Source: Bradyrhizobium sp.
GTDB lineage: Bacteria > Pseudomonadota > Alphaproteobacteria > Rhizobiales > Xanthobacteraceae
Length of the DNA stretch: 5,688 nucleotides
Assembly: GCA_025960445.1 (NCBI GenBank)
Contig: JAICIT010000198.1
Span: 1 to 5,688 of the forward strand
Direction: 5' to 3'
This document shows, in pieces, positions 1 to 5,688 of this stretch (the first letter of the stretch is position 1; every line of letters begins with the position of its first letter). Both the position numbers and the translations under genes were made by a program. The notes under the pieces are model-generated. The model did not search any database. It was not told the DNA's origin and was given only the letters and a program-made list of their open reading frames with translations.

Positions 1-1682
1 AGCATCAGTACCCGCATTCCTGGCGCTCGAAAAAACCGGTGATCTTCCGCAACACGCCGCAATGGTTCATCGCGATGGACAAGGACATCGCTGCGGACGA
101 GAAAGCCAGACCCGGCGACACGTTGCGTGCCAGGGCATTGAGCGCGATCTCCCTGACGCAGTGGGTGCCGGCCACGGGCCAAAATCGCATCAACGGCATG
201 ATCCAAAGCAAGCCCGATTGGGTGCTTTCGCGCCAGCGTGCCTGGGGTGTGCCGATCGCCGTGTTCGTTCGAGAAAAGGGCGACGGCACGGCCGAAATCC
301 TGCGGGACGAAGCCGTGAACAAGCGCATCACCGACGCTTTCGAGCAGGAAGGCTCCGATGCCTGGTACATGGATGGCGCACGCGAGCGTTTCCTCGGCTC
401 GCTTGCCAACGAGGAGTGGAAGAAGGTGGACGATATCTGCGACGTCTGGTTCGATTCCGGCTCGACGCATGCATTCGTGCTGGAAGATCCCGCACACTTT
501 CCGAGCCTCGCCGGCATCAAGCGCAAGGTCGACGGCGGTGATGATACGGTGATGTATCTGGAAGGCTCCGATCAGCATCGCGGCTGGTTTCAGTCCTCGC
601 TGCTGGAAAGCTGCGGCACCCGTGGCCGGGCGCCGTTTGACGTCGTGCTCACCCACGGCTTCACTCTGGATGAGAACGGCCGCAAGATGTCAAAGTCGGT
701 CGGCAATACAGTCGAGCCCCAGAAAGTCATCGCGCAGTCCGGCGCGGACATATTGCGGCTGTGGGTGTGTGCGACCGACTATGCGGACGACCAGCGTATC
801 GGTCCGGAAATCCTCAAGAACACCATCGAGACCTACCGCAAGCTGCGGAATTCGATGCGCTGGATGCTTGGCACGCTGCATCACTTCAAGCCGGACGACA
901 CGGTCGCGCACGCCGACATGCCCGAACTGGAACGGCTGATGCTGCATGAACTGGCCGAACAGGGTGCCATTGTCCGCAAGGCTTACGCCGACTTCGATTA
1001 CAAGACCGTGGTTGCGAGCCTCTCGGCCTTCATGAATTCCGAACTGTCGGCGTTCTATTTCGATATCCGCAAGGATGCCTTGTATTGCGATCCGCCTTCC
1101 TCGCTGACCCGTAAAGCGGCGCTCACCACGATCGATCTGATTTGCGATTCGATCCTGCGATGGTTTGCGCCGGTGCTGAGCTTCACCTGCGAGGAAGCCT
1201 GGCGGCTTTACAAGCCGAATGCCGAACCATCGGTACATCTGACGCTGTTCCCGGAAGGGCTTGAGGCGTTCCGCGACGAGAAGCTTGCCGCCAAGTGGGA
1301 GGTCATCCGCAACGTTCGTCGCGTCGTCACCGGCGCGCTCGAAGTCGAGCGCGCGGCAAAGCGCATCGGCTCGTCCCTCGAGGCCTCACCGCTGGTTTAC
1401 ATTTCCGACAAAAAGATATTCGACACGCTGTTCGATATCGATCTCGCCGAGGTCTGCATTACTTCGAACGCCATGGTCAGCAATGCCGAGCCACCGCCCG
1501 GAGCGTTCCGGTTGAACGAAGCCCCCGCGATCGCTGTCGTGGTCGAAAAAGCCGTGGGCGCCAAATGCGCGCGATCGTGGAAAATCCTTCCCACAGTCGG
1601 CAGCGACCCGGAATTTCCGGATGTCTCGCCGCGTGACGCGCAGGCGTTGCGTGAATGGAAGGCGCTGGGAGTAGCGGTTTGA
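1..1682 (+). CDS. ileS: Isoleucyl-tRNA synthetase, C-terminal part (5' truncated by window edge)
   Basis: This is a cytoplasmic class Ia aminoacyl-tRNA synthetase that charges tRNA-Ile with isoleucine using ATP. The reading frame is already open at the left edge, with the first whole codon at 3, and gives 559 residues ending at a TGA at 1680-1682. Full bacterial IleRS is roughly 940-1000 residues, so the HIGH motif and most of the editing domain lie outside. Visible marks are WFIAMD just after the editing insert, [10 protein letters not shown], the WFDSG block at 447-461, [12 protein letters not shown], and the KMSKS catalytic loop at 684-698. An anticodon-binding helical domain with [10 protein letters not shown] follows. 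The tail is odd: where many bacterial IleRS have a CxxC...CxxC zinc site, this one reads KCARSW and later SPRD, leaving one of four cysteines. The gene overlaps or abuts lspA. Identification is very secure; only the zinc-loss reading is inference. Confidence 0.97.
   Translation, partial: HQYPHSWRSKKPVIFRNTPQWFIAMDKDIAADEKARPGDTLRARALSAISLTQWVPATGQNRINGMIQSKPDWVLSRQRAWGVPIAVFVREKGDGTAEILRDEAVNKRITDAFEQEGSDAWYMDGARERFLGSLANEEWKKVDDICDVWFDSGSTHAFVLEDPAHFPSLAGIKRKVDGGDDTVMYLEGSDQHRGWFQSSLLESCGTRGRAPFDVVLTHGFTLDENGRKMSKSVGNTVEPQKVIAQSGADILRLWVCATDYADDQRIGPEILKNTIETYRKLRNSMRWMLGTLHHFKPDDTVAHADMPELERLMLHELAEQGAIVRKAYADFDYKTVVASLSAFMNSELSAFYFDIRKDALYCDPPSSLTRKAALTTIDLICDSILRWFAPVLSFTCEEAWRLYKPNAEPSVHLTLFPEGLEAFRDEKLAAKWEVIRNVRRVVTGALEVERAAKRIGSSLEASPLVYISDKKIFDTLFDIDLAEVCITSNAMVSNAEPPPGAFRLNEAPAIAVVVEKAVGAKCARSWKILPTVGSDPEFPDVSPRDAQALREWKALGVAV
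1667..1671 (+). promoter_or_regulatory. Shine-Dalgarno GGGAG favouring a TTG start for lspA
   Basis: GGGAG lies inside the last codons of ileS, with a 7-base gap to a TTG at 1679-1681 that is in the lspA frame. The TTG overlaps the ileS stop codon (TTGA). The upstream in-frame ATG at 1655 has no comparable purine-rich site in front of it. This favours the TTG start and translational coupling to ileS, but it is inference from spacing alone. Confidence 0.5.
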
Positions 1683-2176
1683 GGTTGCGCCTCCATCCCG
1701 GGGTGATTGCCGCGCTGCTCGTGCTGGTGCTCGATCAAGCGACCAAGCTCTGGCTGCTGTTCGTCTTCGACATCGCCCACCGTGGCGCGGTCGAGGTGAC
1801 GCCGTTCTTCGATCTGGTGCTGGCGTGGAATATCGGGATCAGCTTTGGCTGGTTACAGAGCGAAAACCAGCTCGCCCAGATCGCACTGATGGCGATCAAG
1901 GGGATTGCCGTGATTGCGCTCGCGATCTGGATGGCGCACTCGCGTACCCTGATCGCCACCCTCGCGCTCGGATTGATCATCGGCGGAGCGATCGGAAATG
2001 CCATCGATCGCTTTGCGTACGGAGCCGTGGTCGATTTCGCCCTCCTCCACATCCAGCTCGGGGGCAAAACCTTCAATTGGTACGTCTTTAATCTGGCTGA
2101 CGTTGCGATCGTTGCGGGGGTAGCGGCCCTGTTGTATGACTCGTTCCTGGGGGCACCCGCCGCAAAAGCGCCCTGA
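1679..2176 (+). CDS. lspA: Lipoprotein signal peptidase (signal peptidase II)
   Basis: LspA is an inner-membrane aspartic protease (family A8) that removes the signal peptide from diacylglyceryl-modified prolipoproteins, after Lgt and before Lnt. Numbered from the TTG start, the product has 165 residues, typical for the family. There are four hydrophobic segments at about 8-30, 64-86, 90-109 and 138-158. The catalytic aspartates are Asp110 in GNAIDR (codon 2006-2008) and Asp141 in FNLADVAI (codon 2099-2101). Conserved Asn51 lies in [10 protein letters not shown], where Ile replaces the usual Thr after Asn. The start is uncertain: an ATG at 1655 would add 8 residues and overlap ileS by 28 bases, while TTG at 1679 has GGGAG at good spacing and puts the first helix near the N-terminus, as is usual. 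The gene follows ileS directly, a widespread order suggesting cotranscription. Function is near certain; the start is about 60:40 for TTG. Confidence 0.95.
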   Translation: MRLRLHPGVIAALLVLVLDQATKLWLLFVFDIAHRGAVEVTPFFDLVLAWNIGISFGWLQSENQLAQIALMAIKGIAVIALAIWMAHSRTLIATLALGLIIGGAIGNAIDRFAYGAVVDFALLHIQLGGKTFNWYVFNLADVAIVAGVAALLYDSFLGAPAAKAP

Positions 2177-2185
2177 TCCCGGCTA

Positions 2186-2206
2186 ATACGAACCCTCAAT
2201 TCGTAT
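2186..2206. repeat. Small perfect inverted repeat downstream of lspA
   Basis: ATACGAA at 2186-2192 and TTCGTAT at 2200-2206 are perfect reverse complements around a 7-base loop, starting 10 bases after the lspA stop. No T-run follows and the stem is AT-leaning, so it does not look like an intrinsic terminator. It could be an operator half-site pair, an RNA-processing hairpin, or chance. The rest of the 73-base gap shows only a weak, bulged GC-rich hairpin at about 2215-2231 and no clear promoter. Confidence 0.35.
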
Positions 2207-2249
2207 CGGCAAGTCAGGCGCGCTCGCCCTGAATTACCTGCGGGCCACG

Positions 2250-2987
2250 ATGAATTCGAACGGAATAATGATGCGCGACGCCAAAGCCAACGATTGGATG
2301 GTGCGGAATTCACCGGCAGGGCTGGGGCGTACTATCCGGCTTGCCCTTGTCGCTACGGGCATCGGCCTGATCATGGTCGCCGGAGCCGCGCGCGCGCAGG
2401 AAGACGACGATGACGACAAGACCTTCGAGGAAAAAATCATCGAAGGTATCATGTCCGGAATCGGCGGCACCAACATGGAAAACCGCGGCATCGAGTATCG
2501 GGAGAGGTCGCCACTTGTGGTGCCGCCCAAGCTTGATTTACCGCCGCCCGAGACGGTGAAGACCGAGATCAAGGATCCGAACTGGCCCAAAGATCCGGAT
2601 GTGCAGCGCCGGAAAGCGGCGGTCGCCGCGCGAAAAAAATCCAACAAGGATCCGATGGAAGCCGCCCGTGTCCTGACCCCCGCCGAACTCAACGTCGGCA
2701 AGACGGCTCCCACAGCCCGCACCAGTAATGACCCGATACAGCCTGGAGTTTCCACCAATCCGAGCCTCAGCCCGGCGCAACTCGGATTCACGGGCGGCTT
2801 GGGCAAGCTTTTCGGCGGCGGCAACAAAATGGAGACGGCTCCGTTCACCGGCGAACCGACACGGGAATCGCTGACCCAGCCTCCGCCGGGCTACCAGACA
2901 CCGTCGCCTAATTTCGCTTACGGCACCGGGCCGAAGGAGTCGCTGAACAAGGAATACAATCCGGCGGCCGGAAAATATGGCAACTAG
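2250..2987 (+). CDS. Exported proline-rich protein of unknown function
   Basis: I do not recognise a characterised family here. The 245-residue product has an N-terminal export signal: a basic region ending at Arg30, a hydrophobic core at about 31-46, and a signal peptidase I-type site Ala47-Arg48-Ala49 before Gln50. The mature part opens with an acidic run (Glu51, Asp52-56), then a short helix-like stretch (TFEEKIIEGIMSGIGG), and becomes rich in Pro, Gly, Lys and Asp, probably largely disordered. It has KDP three times (108-110, 114-116, 133-135), a related pair LTPAEL (142-147) and LSPAQL (173-178), and a Gly-rich segment near 181-191. There is no cysteine, so it is not a lipoprotein substrate of neighbouring LspA. 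ATG 2250 is the longest start but lacks a strong ribosome site. ATG 2268, 2271 or 2298 are alternatives, and 2298 would give a more normal signal-peptide length. It lies 73 bases after lspA, so cotranscription is possible. Export is well supported; function is unknown. Confidence 0.8.
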   Translation: MNSNGIMMRDAKANDWMVRNSPAGLGRTIRLALVATGIGLIMVAGAARAQEDDDDDKTFEEKIIEGIMSGIGGTNMENRGIEYRERSPLVVPPKLDLPPPETVKTEIKDPNWPKDPDVQRRKAAVAARKKSNKDPMEAARVLTPAELNVGKTAPTARTSNDPIQPGVSTNPSLSPAQLGFTGGLGKLFGGGNKMETAPFTGEPTRESLTQPPPGYQTPSPNFAYGTGPKESLNKEYNPAAGKYGN

Positions 2988-3024
2988 ACGCTGCGGTCTC
3001 GCGGCTTCGTGACACGTACCCGCT

Positions 3025-3083
3025 GCCAGACGGAGTACGGTGGTTTAGCTTCTTCACGCGCATGTTCCGGCTTAACGTCTGGC
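3025..3083. repeat. Spaced 8-bp inverted repeat in the 171-bp intergenic region
   Basis: GCCAGACG at 3025-3032 and CGTCTGGC at 3076-3083 are perfect reverse complements separated by 43 bases. Further short complementary pairs occur nearby: CGTAC at 3015-3019 with GTACG at 3035-3039, and CACGCG at 3055-3060 with CGCGTG at 3095-3100. These pairings compete, so no single fold is evident. The region from 2988 to 3158 has no convincing ORF and no sigma-70-like promoter that I can defend. It may hold decayed repeat-element sequence. Confidence 0.3.
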
Positions 3084-3104
3084 TCAAGAAGTCCCGCGTG
3101 CTCC

Positions 3105-3148
3105 AGAGCGTTTTGAGGCGAAGGTTCGCATCAGGAAAACGCGTCAAA
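3105..3148. repeat. Degenerate palindromic intergenic repeat (Bradyrhizobiaceae type)
   Basis: GCGTTTT at 3108-3114 pairs perfectly with AAAACGC at 3136-3142, and inside it GCGAA at 3118-3122 pairs with TTCGC at 3125-3129, giving a nested palindrome. The order AGAGCGTTTT, GCGAA, GGTTCGC, GAAAACGCGTCAAA matches my memory of a repeat scattered between genes in Bradyrhizobium and relatives. Compared with that remembered form, about ten bases between GCGAA and GGTTCGC seem to be missing, which leaves only two bases in the inner loop. The palindrome is seen directly; family membership is recollection. It ends 10 bases before the peptidase start codon and so would lie in that gene's leader. Confidence 0.55.
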
Positions 3149-3158
3149 TCGATAGGTC

Positions 3159-4547
3159 ATGATGTTCTTACCGCGCTACGTTATCCCGCTTTGCGCCGTC
3201 CTCTCGGCTTTCGCTTTCGCCTGCACCGGAGCCCTCGGCCAGACCACAGTGACGTCCGATCCTCCCGCCACCTTCACGCTCGGCAACGGCCTGCAGGTGG
3301 TAGTGATTCCCGATCATCGCACGCCGGTTGTCACAGAGATGATCTGGTACAAGGTCGGCTCGGCCGATGAGACGCCGGGGAAATCCGGTCTCGCTCATTT
3401 CCTCGAACATCTGATGTTCAAGGGCACCAGCAAGCATCCGGCCGGCGAATTCTCCCAGACCGTGCTGCGGATCGGCGGCAACGAGAACGCTTTCACATCG
3501 GTCGACTATACCGGCTACTACCAGCGCGTGCCACGCGACCAACTCGGCAAGATGATGGAGTTCGAAGCCGACCGCATGACCGGCCTTATTCTGAAGGACG
3601 AAAACGTGCTGCCGGAGCGCGACGTCGTGCTTGAGGAATACAACATGCGGGTTGCCAATAACCCGGAGGCGCGGCTGATCGAGCAGATCATGGCGGCGCT
3701 GTATCTCAATCACCCCTACGGCCGGCCGGTGATCGGCTGGCATCAGGAGATCGAGAAGCTCGATCGGCAGGATGCACTCGCGTTCTACAAACGCTTTTAT
3801 GCTCCCAATAACGCCATCCTGGTGATTGCCGGCGACGTCGACGCCAACGAGATCCGCCCCATGGCGGAGCGAACGTTCGGCGAAGTCGCCGCTCAGCCCT
3901 CGATACCGGCGCGCCGCATTCGGCCGCAGGAGCCTGAGCCGGCCGGACCGCGCAGCGTGACGCTATCAGATGCCAGGGTCGAACAGCCCGGGCTCAAGCG
4001 CTATTATCTGGTCCCCTCTGCCGCGACCGCCGCAGCGGGCGAGAGCCCGGCACTGGATGTTCTCGCGCAACTTCTGGGCAGCGGCAGCAATTCCTATCTT
4101 TATCGCGCGCTGGTTGTCGATAAGCCGCTCGCGGTCAGCGCCAACGCGGGCTACCAGGGCACCGCGCTCGACCCGAGCCAGTTCATGATTTCGGTCTCTC
4201 CGAAACCAGGCGTGGAGTTTTCTCAGATCGAGCAGGTGATCGACAGCGTGATCGCGGACATCAAACAAAATCCGGTCCGCGCCGAGGATCTCGAACGGGT
4301 CAAGACACAACTGATCGCCGAGGCGATCTATGCGCAGGACAACCAGGCCACGCTGGCCCGTTGGTATGGCGGTGCGCTCACGACGGGATTGAGCATCACC
4401 GACATTCGAAGCTGGCCGGATCGCATCCGCGCCGTGACCGGCGAACAGGTCCGGGCCGCCGCGCAAAAATGGCTCGACAAGAAGCGCTCGGTCACCGGCT
4501 ATTTGATCAAGGATATTGCAGCGAAACGCGAGGAGAAGCGCTCGTGA
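3159..4547 (+). CDS. Periplasmic M16 zinc metallopeptidase, catalytic subunit
   Basis: This is a 462-residue M16B-type (processing-peptidase-like) zinc protease. An N-terminal signal peptide (about 1-27, hydrophobic 8-26, site Ala25-Leu26-Gly27 before Gln28) suggests the periplasm. The catalytic domain (about 40-190) carries the inverted zinc motif HFLEH at 3396-3410: His80 and His84 as ligands, Glu83 as general base. Glu160 in VVLEEYNMR lies 76 residues after His84, the spacing expected for the third ligand. The NAFTS segment at 110-114 is also typical. A second M16-type domain (about 195-380) follows, but at the usual Arg/Tyr substrate-binding pair it has Val319 and Val326 (YRALVVDKPLAVS), so it is probably incomplete alone. 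The start is ATG 3159 or the adjacent ATG 3162; the weak AGG at 3154-3156 fits 3162 slightly better. The stop overlaps the next M16 gene. Family and zinc site are very secure; the physiological substrate is unknown. Confidence 0.94.
   Translation: MMFLPRYVIPLCAVLSAFAFACTGALGQTTVTSDPPATFTLGNGLQVVVIPDHRTPVVTEMIWYKVGSADETPGKSGLAHFLEHLMFKGTSKHPAGEFSQTVLRIGGNENAFTSVDYTGYYQRVPRDQLGKMMEFEADRMTGLILKDENVLPERDVVLEEYNMRVANNPEARLIEQIMAALYLNHPYGRPVIGWHQEIEKLDRQDALAFYKRFYAPNNAILVIAGDVDANEIRPMAERTFGEVAAQPSIPARRIRPQEPEPAGPRSVTLSDARVEQPGLKRYYLVPSAATAAAGESPALDVLAQLLGSGSNSYLYRALVVDKPLAVSANAGYQGTALDPSQFMISVSPKPGVEFSQIEQVIDSVIADIKQNPVRAEDLERVKTQLIAEAIYAQDNQATLARWYGGALTTGLSITDIRSWPDRIRAVTGEQVRAAAQKWLDKKRSVTGYLIKDIAAKREEKRS
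4531..4535 (+). promoter_or_regulatory. Strong Shine-Dalgarno AGGAG for the second M16 gene
   Basis: AGGAG lies in the last codons of the first peptidase, 8 bases before a GTG at 4544-4546. That GTG shares GTGA with the upstream stop codon. This fixes a GTG start and indicates coupled translation of the two peptidase genes. Confidence 0.8.
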
Positions 4548-5688
4548 GTTGTTTTCGAACCGGCGCGCCGCGCTTGTCCTACATTGTTGCCGCCTTCCTG
4601 ATGATACTGCCGCTTTGCTCGACGCCCTCATTCGCGGCGGCCAAAATCCAACACCTGATTTCGCCTGGCGGGATCGAAGCCTGGTTTGTGCAGGACGCCA
4701 CCGTGCCGCTGATTGCGATGGAATACGCGTTCGGTGGCGGCGCGACCCAGGACCCGGTCGGCAAAGCCGGAGTTGGGAATCTGGTCGGCGACCTGCTCGA
4801 TGAGGGGTCGGGCGACATGGACTCCAAGACGTTTCATGAACGGCTTGACCGCCGCGCCATCGAATTGAGCTTCAGCTCGACGCGAGACTATTTCCGCGGC
4901 TCGCTGCGCATGCTCAAGGACAACCGGGACGAAGCGTTCGATCTGTTGCGGACGTCGCTGACGTCCCCGCACTTCGATACTGCCGATGTCGAACGCATTC
5001 GCTCGCAGGTCATGTCCGGTTTGCGGCGCGACACCACCAACCCGACCTCGCTCGCCAGCCGCAAGTTCCTGGAAGTTGCCTTTGGCTCTCATCCCTATGG
5101 TCGGCAGGCCAACGGCACGTTGGAAAGCGTGGCGAAGATCGAGATCCCTGACCTCAAGGATTACGTCCGTCGCGTACTCGCAAAGGATACGCTGAAGATC
5201 GCCGTGGTTGGGGATGTCGATCCGGCCACGCTCGGCCAATTGCTTGACAAGACCTTCGGCGGATTGCCGGCCCATGCCGAGCTTACGCCCATCCCGGATA
5301 TCGAAGCCGCCAAGCCGCCGAAGCGCGAGTTCATTCCACTCGATGTTCCGCAAACGGTCGTGACCTTCGGCGGCCCGGGTTTCATGCGGCACGACCCAAA
5401 CTTCATGGCCGCTTACGTGGTCAATCACATCCTCGGCGGCGGCGGTCTGTCCTCGCGTCTGTACCGTGAAGTTCGCGAGAAGCGCGGCTTGGCCTATTCG
5501 GTCTATGAGTCGTTGTCCTGGATGGAACACTCCGCCCTCTTCATCGGCAACACGGGCACTCGCGCGGACCGGGCTGCCGAGACCGTCGAGGCCATCAACA
5601 ATGAAGTCCGCAGGATGGGTGAGGACGGCCCGACTCAAAAGGAGCTGGATGAGGCCAAGTCCTATCTCAAGGGTTCGCAGATGCTGGC
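4544..5688 (+). CDS. Periplasmic M16 peptidase homologue without zinc site, partner subunit (3' truncated by window edge)
   Basis: The frame is open from GTG 4544 to the right edge, giving 381 whole codons; about 70-90 C-terminal residues are probably missing, judging by its neighbour. A signal peptide is visible (hydrophobic 13-25, likely cleavage near Phe30-Ala31-Ala32). The N-terminal M16 domain aligns with the upstream peptidase but the zinc motif is replaced by Asn79-Leu-Val-Gly-Asp83 (4778-4792), and the distal Glu is also gone (region ERIRSQVMSG, 150-159). It therefore should not bind catalytic zinc. The M16 C-terminal domain (about 190-370) keeps SSRLYREVREKRGLAYSVY, with the Arg311/Tyr318 pair at the 7-residue spacing known for substrate binding in M16 enzymes. 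By analogy with mitochondrial processing peptidase and bacterial two-gene M16B proteases, it is the non-zinc partner of a heterodimer. The GTGA overlap and AGGAG ribosome site support equal, coupled expression. Confidence 0.93.
   Translation, partial: MSCFRTGAPRLSYIVAAFLMILPLCSTPSFAAAKIQHLISPGGIEAWFVQDATVPLIAMEYAFGGGATQDPVGKAGVGNLVGDLLDEGSGDMDSKTFHERLDRRAIELSFSSTRDYFRGSLRMLKDNRDEAFDLLRTSLTSPHFDTADVERIRSQVMSGLRRDTTNPTSLASRKFLEVAFGSHPYGRQANGTLESVAKIEIPDLKDYVRRVLAKDTLKIAVVGDVDPATLGQLLDKTFGGLPAHAELTPIPDIEAAKPPKREFIPLDVPQTVVTFGGPGFMRHDPNFMAAYVVNHILGGGGLSSRLYREVREKRGLAYSVYESLSWMEHSALFIGNTGTRADRAAETVEAINNEVRRMGEDGPTQKELDEAKSYLKGSQML

Noticed and set aside
690..1238. Open frame of about 182 codons on the - strand
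   Set aside because: It is antisense to the KMSKS and anticodon-binding regions of ileS and has no independent support.
2215..2231. GC-rich hairpin-like sequence before the unknown gene, considered as a terminator
   Set aside because: The stem is short and bulged, and there is no T-run after it.
2406..2420. DDDDK sequence in the unknown secreted protein, identical to the enteropeptidase recognition site
   Set aside because: It sits in a plain acidic run after the signal peptide, and enteropeptidase is an animal gut enzyme, so the match is coincidental.
2234..2848. Open frame of about 204 codons on the - strand opposite the unknown secreted gene
   Set aside because: The + strand frame has a proper signal peptide and fits the gene order; the - strand product is Ser-rich with no signal or domain.
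3159..3242. Possible lipobox at Cys22 of the first M16 protein, suggested by nearby lspA
   Set aside because: The residues before Cys22 are Ala-Phe-Ala, which do not fit the [LVI][ASTVI][GAS]C pattern. A signal peptidase I site downstream fits better. Cys25 of the second M16 protein, preceded by Leu-Pro-Leu, also fails.
3062..3370. Open frame of about 102 codons on the + strand upstream of and overlapping the first M16 gene
   Set aside because: It runs out of frame across the peptidase signal sequence, is Arg- and Ser-rich, and its start lies in the repeat-rich gap.
3966..4631. Open frame of about 221 codons on the - strand
   Set aside because: It is a shadow of the first M16 gene and the start of the second; the Arg- and Asp-rich translation has no family features.
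4628..5638. Long open frame (about 336 codons) on the - strand
   Set aside because: It lies fully inside the second M16 gene, which has signal peptide, domain and motif support. Long antisense frames are common opposite GC-rich genes, and its product shows no recognisable motif.

Overview
The window looks like chromosomal core sequence from an alphaproteobacterium, most likely Nitrobacteraceae/Bradyrhizobiaceae (the Bradyrhizobium, Rhodopseudomonas, Nitrobacter and Afipia group). This rests on the GC-rich coding style, the form of the IleRS and LspA proteins, the gene order ileS-lspA-unknown secreted protein-two M16 peptidases, and a degenerate palindromic intergenic repeat that resembles one I remember as common in that family. 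The placement comes from recognition, not from a database search.

All genes lie on the + strand. From left to right: the 3' part of ileS (isoleucyl-tRNA synthetase; the 5' part is outside the window), lspA (lipoprotein signal peptidase) overlapping the end of ileS, a 73-bp gap with a small inverted repeat, a 245-codon gene for an exported, cysteine-free, proline-rich protein of unknown function, a 171-bp gap rich in inverted repeats, a zinc-dependent M16 peptidase gene, and a second M16 gene that overlaps the first by 4 bases (GTGA) and runs off the right edge.

The ileS-lspA pair is a common bacterial arrangement. The last two genes look like one functional unit. The first protein keeps the inverted zinc site (HFLEH plus a distal Glu) but lacks the C-terminal Arg/Tyr substrate-binding pair. 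The second has lost the zinc site (NLVGD) but keeps the Arg/Tyr pair. Both carry signal peptides, so the likely product is a periplasmic heterodimeric M16B protease, organised like mitochondrial processing peptidase. The unknown secreted protein lies between the lipoprotein-processing gene and the protease pair, so an envelope role is plausible but unproven.

I saw no mobile element, tRNA, rRNA or CRISPR array. The only gene-free stretches are the 73-bp and 171-bp gaps. The most interesting points are the split active site of the M16 pair, the unassigned secreted protein, the repeat remnant just upstream of the first peptidase, and the decayed zinc-finger tail of IleRS.
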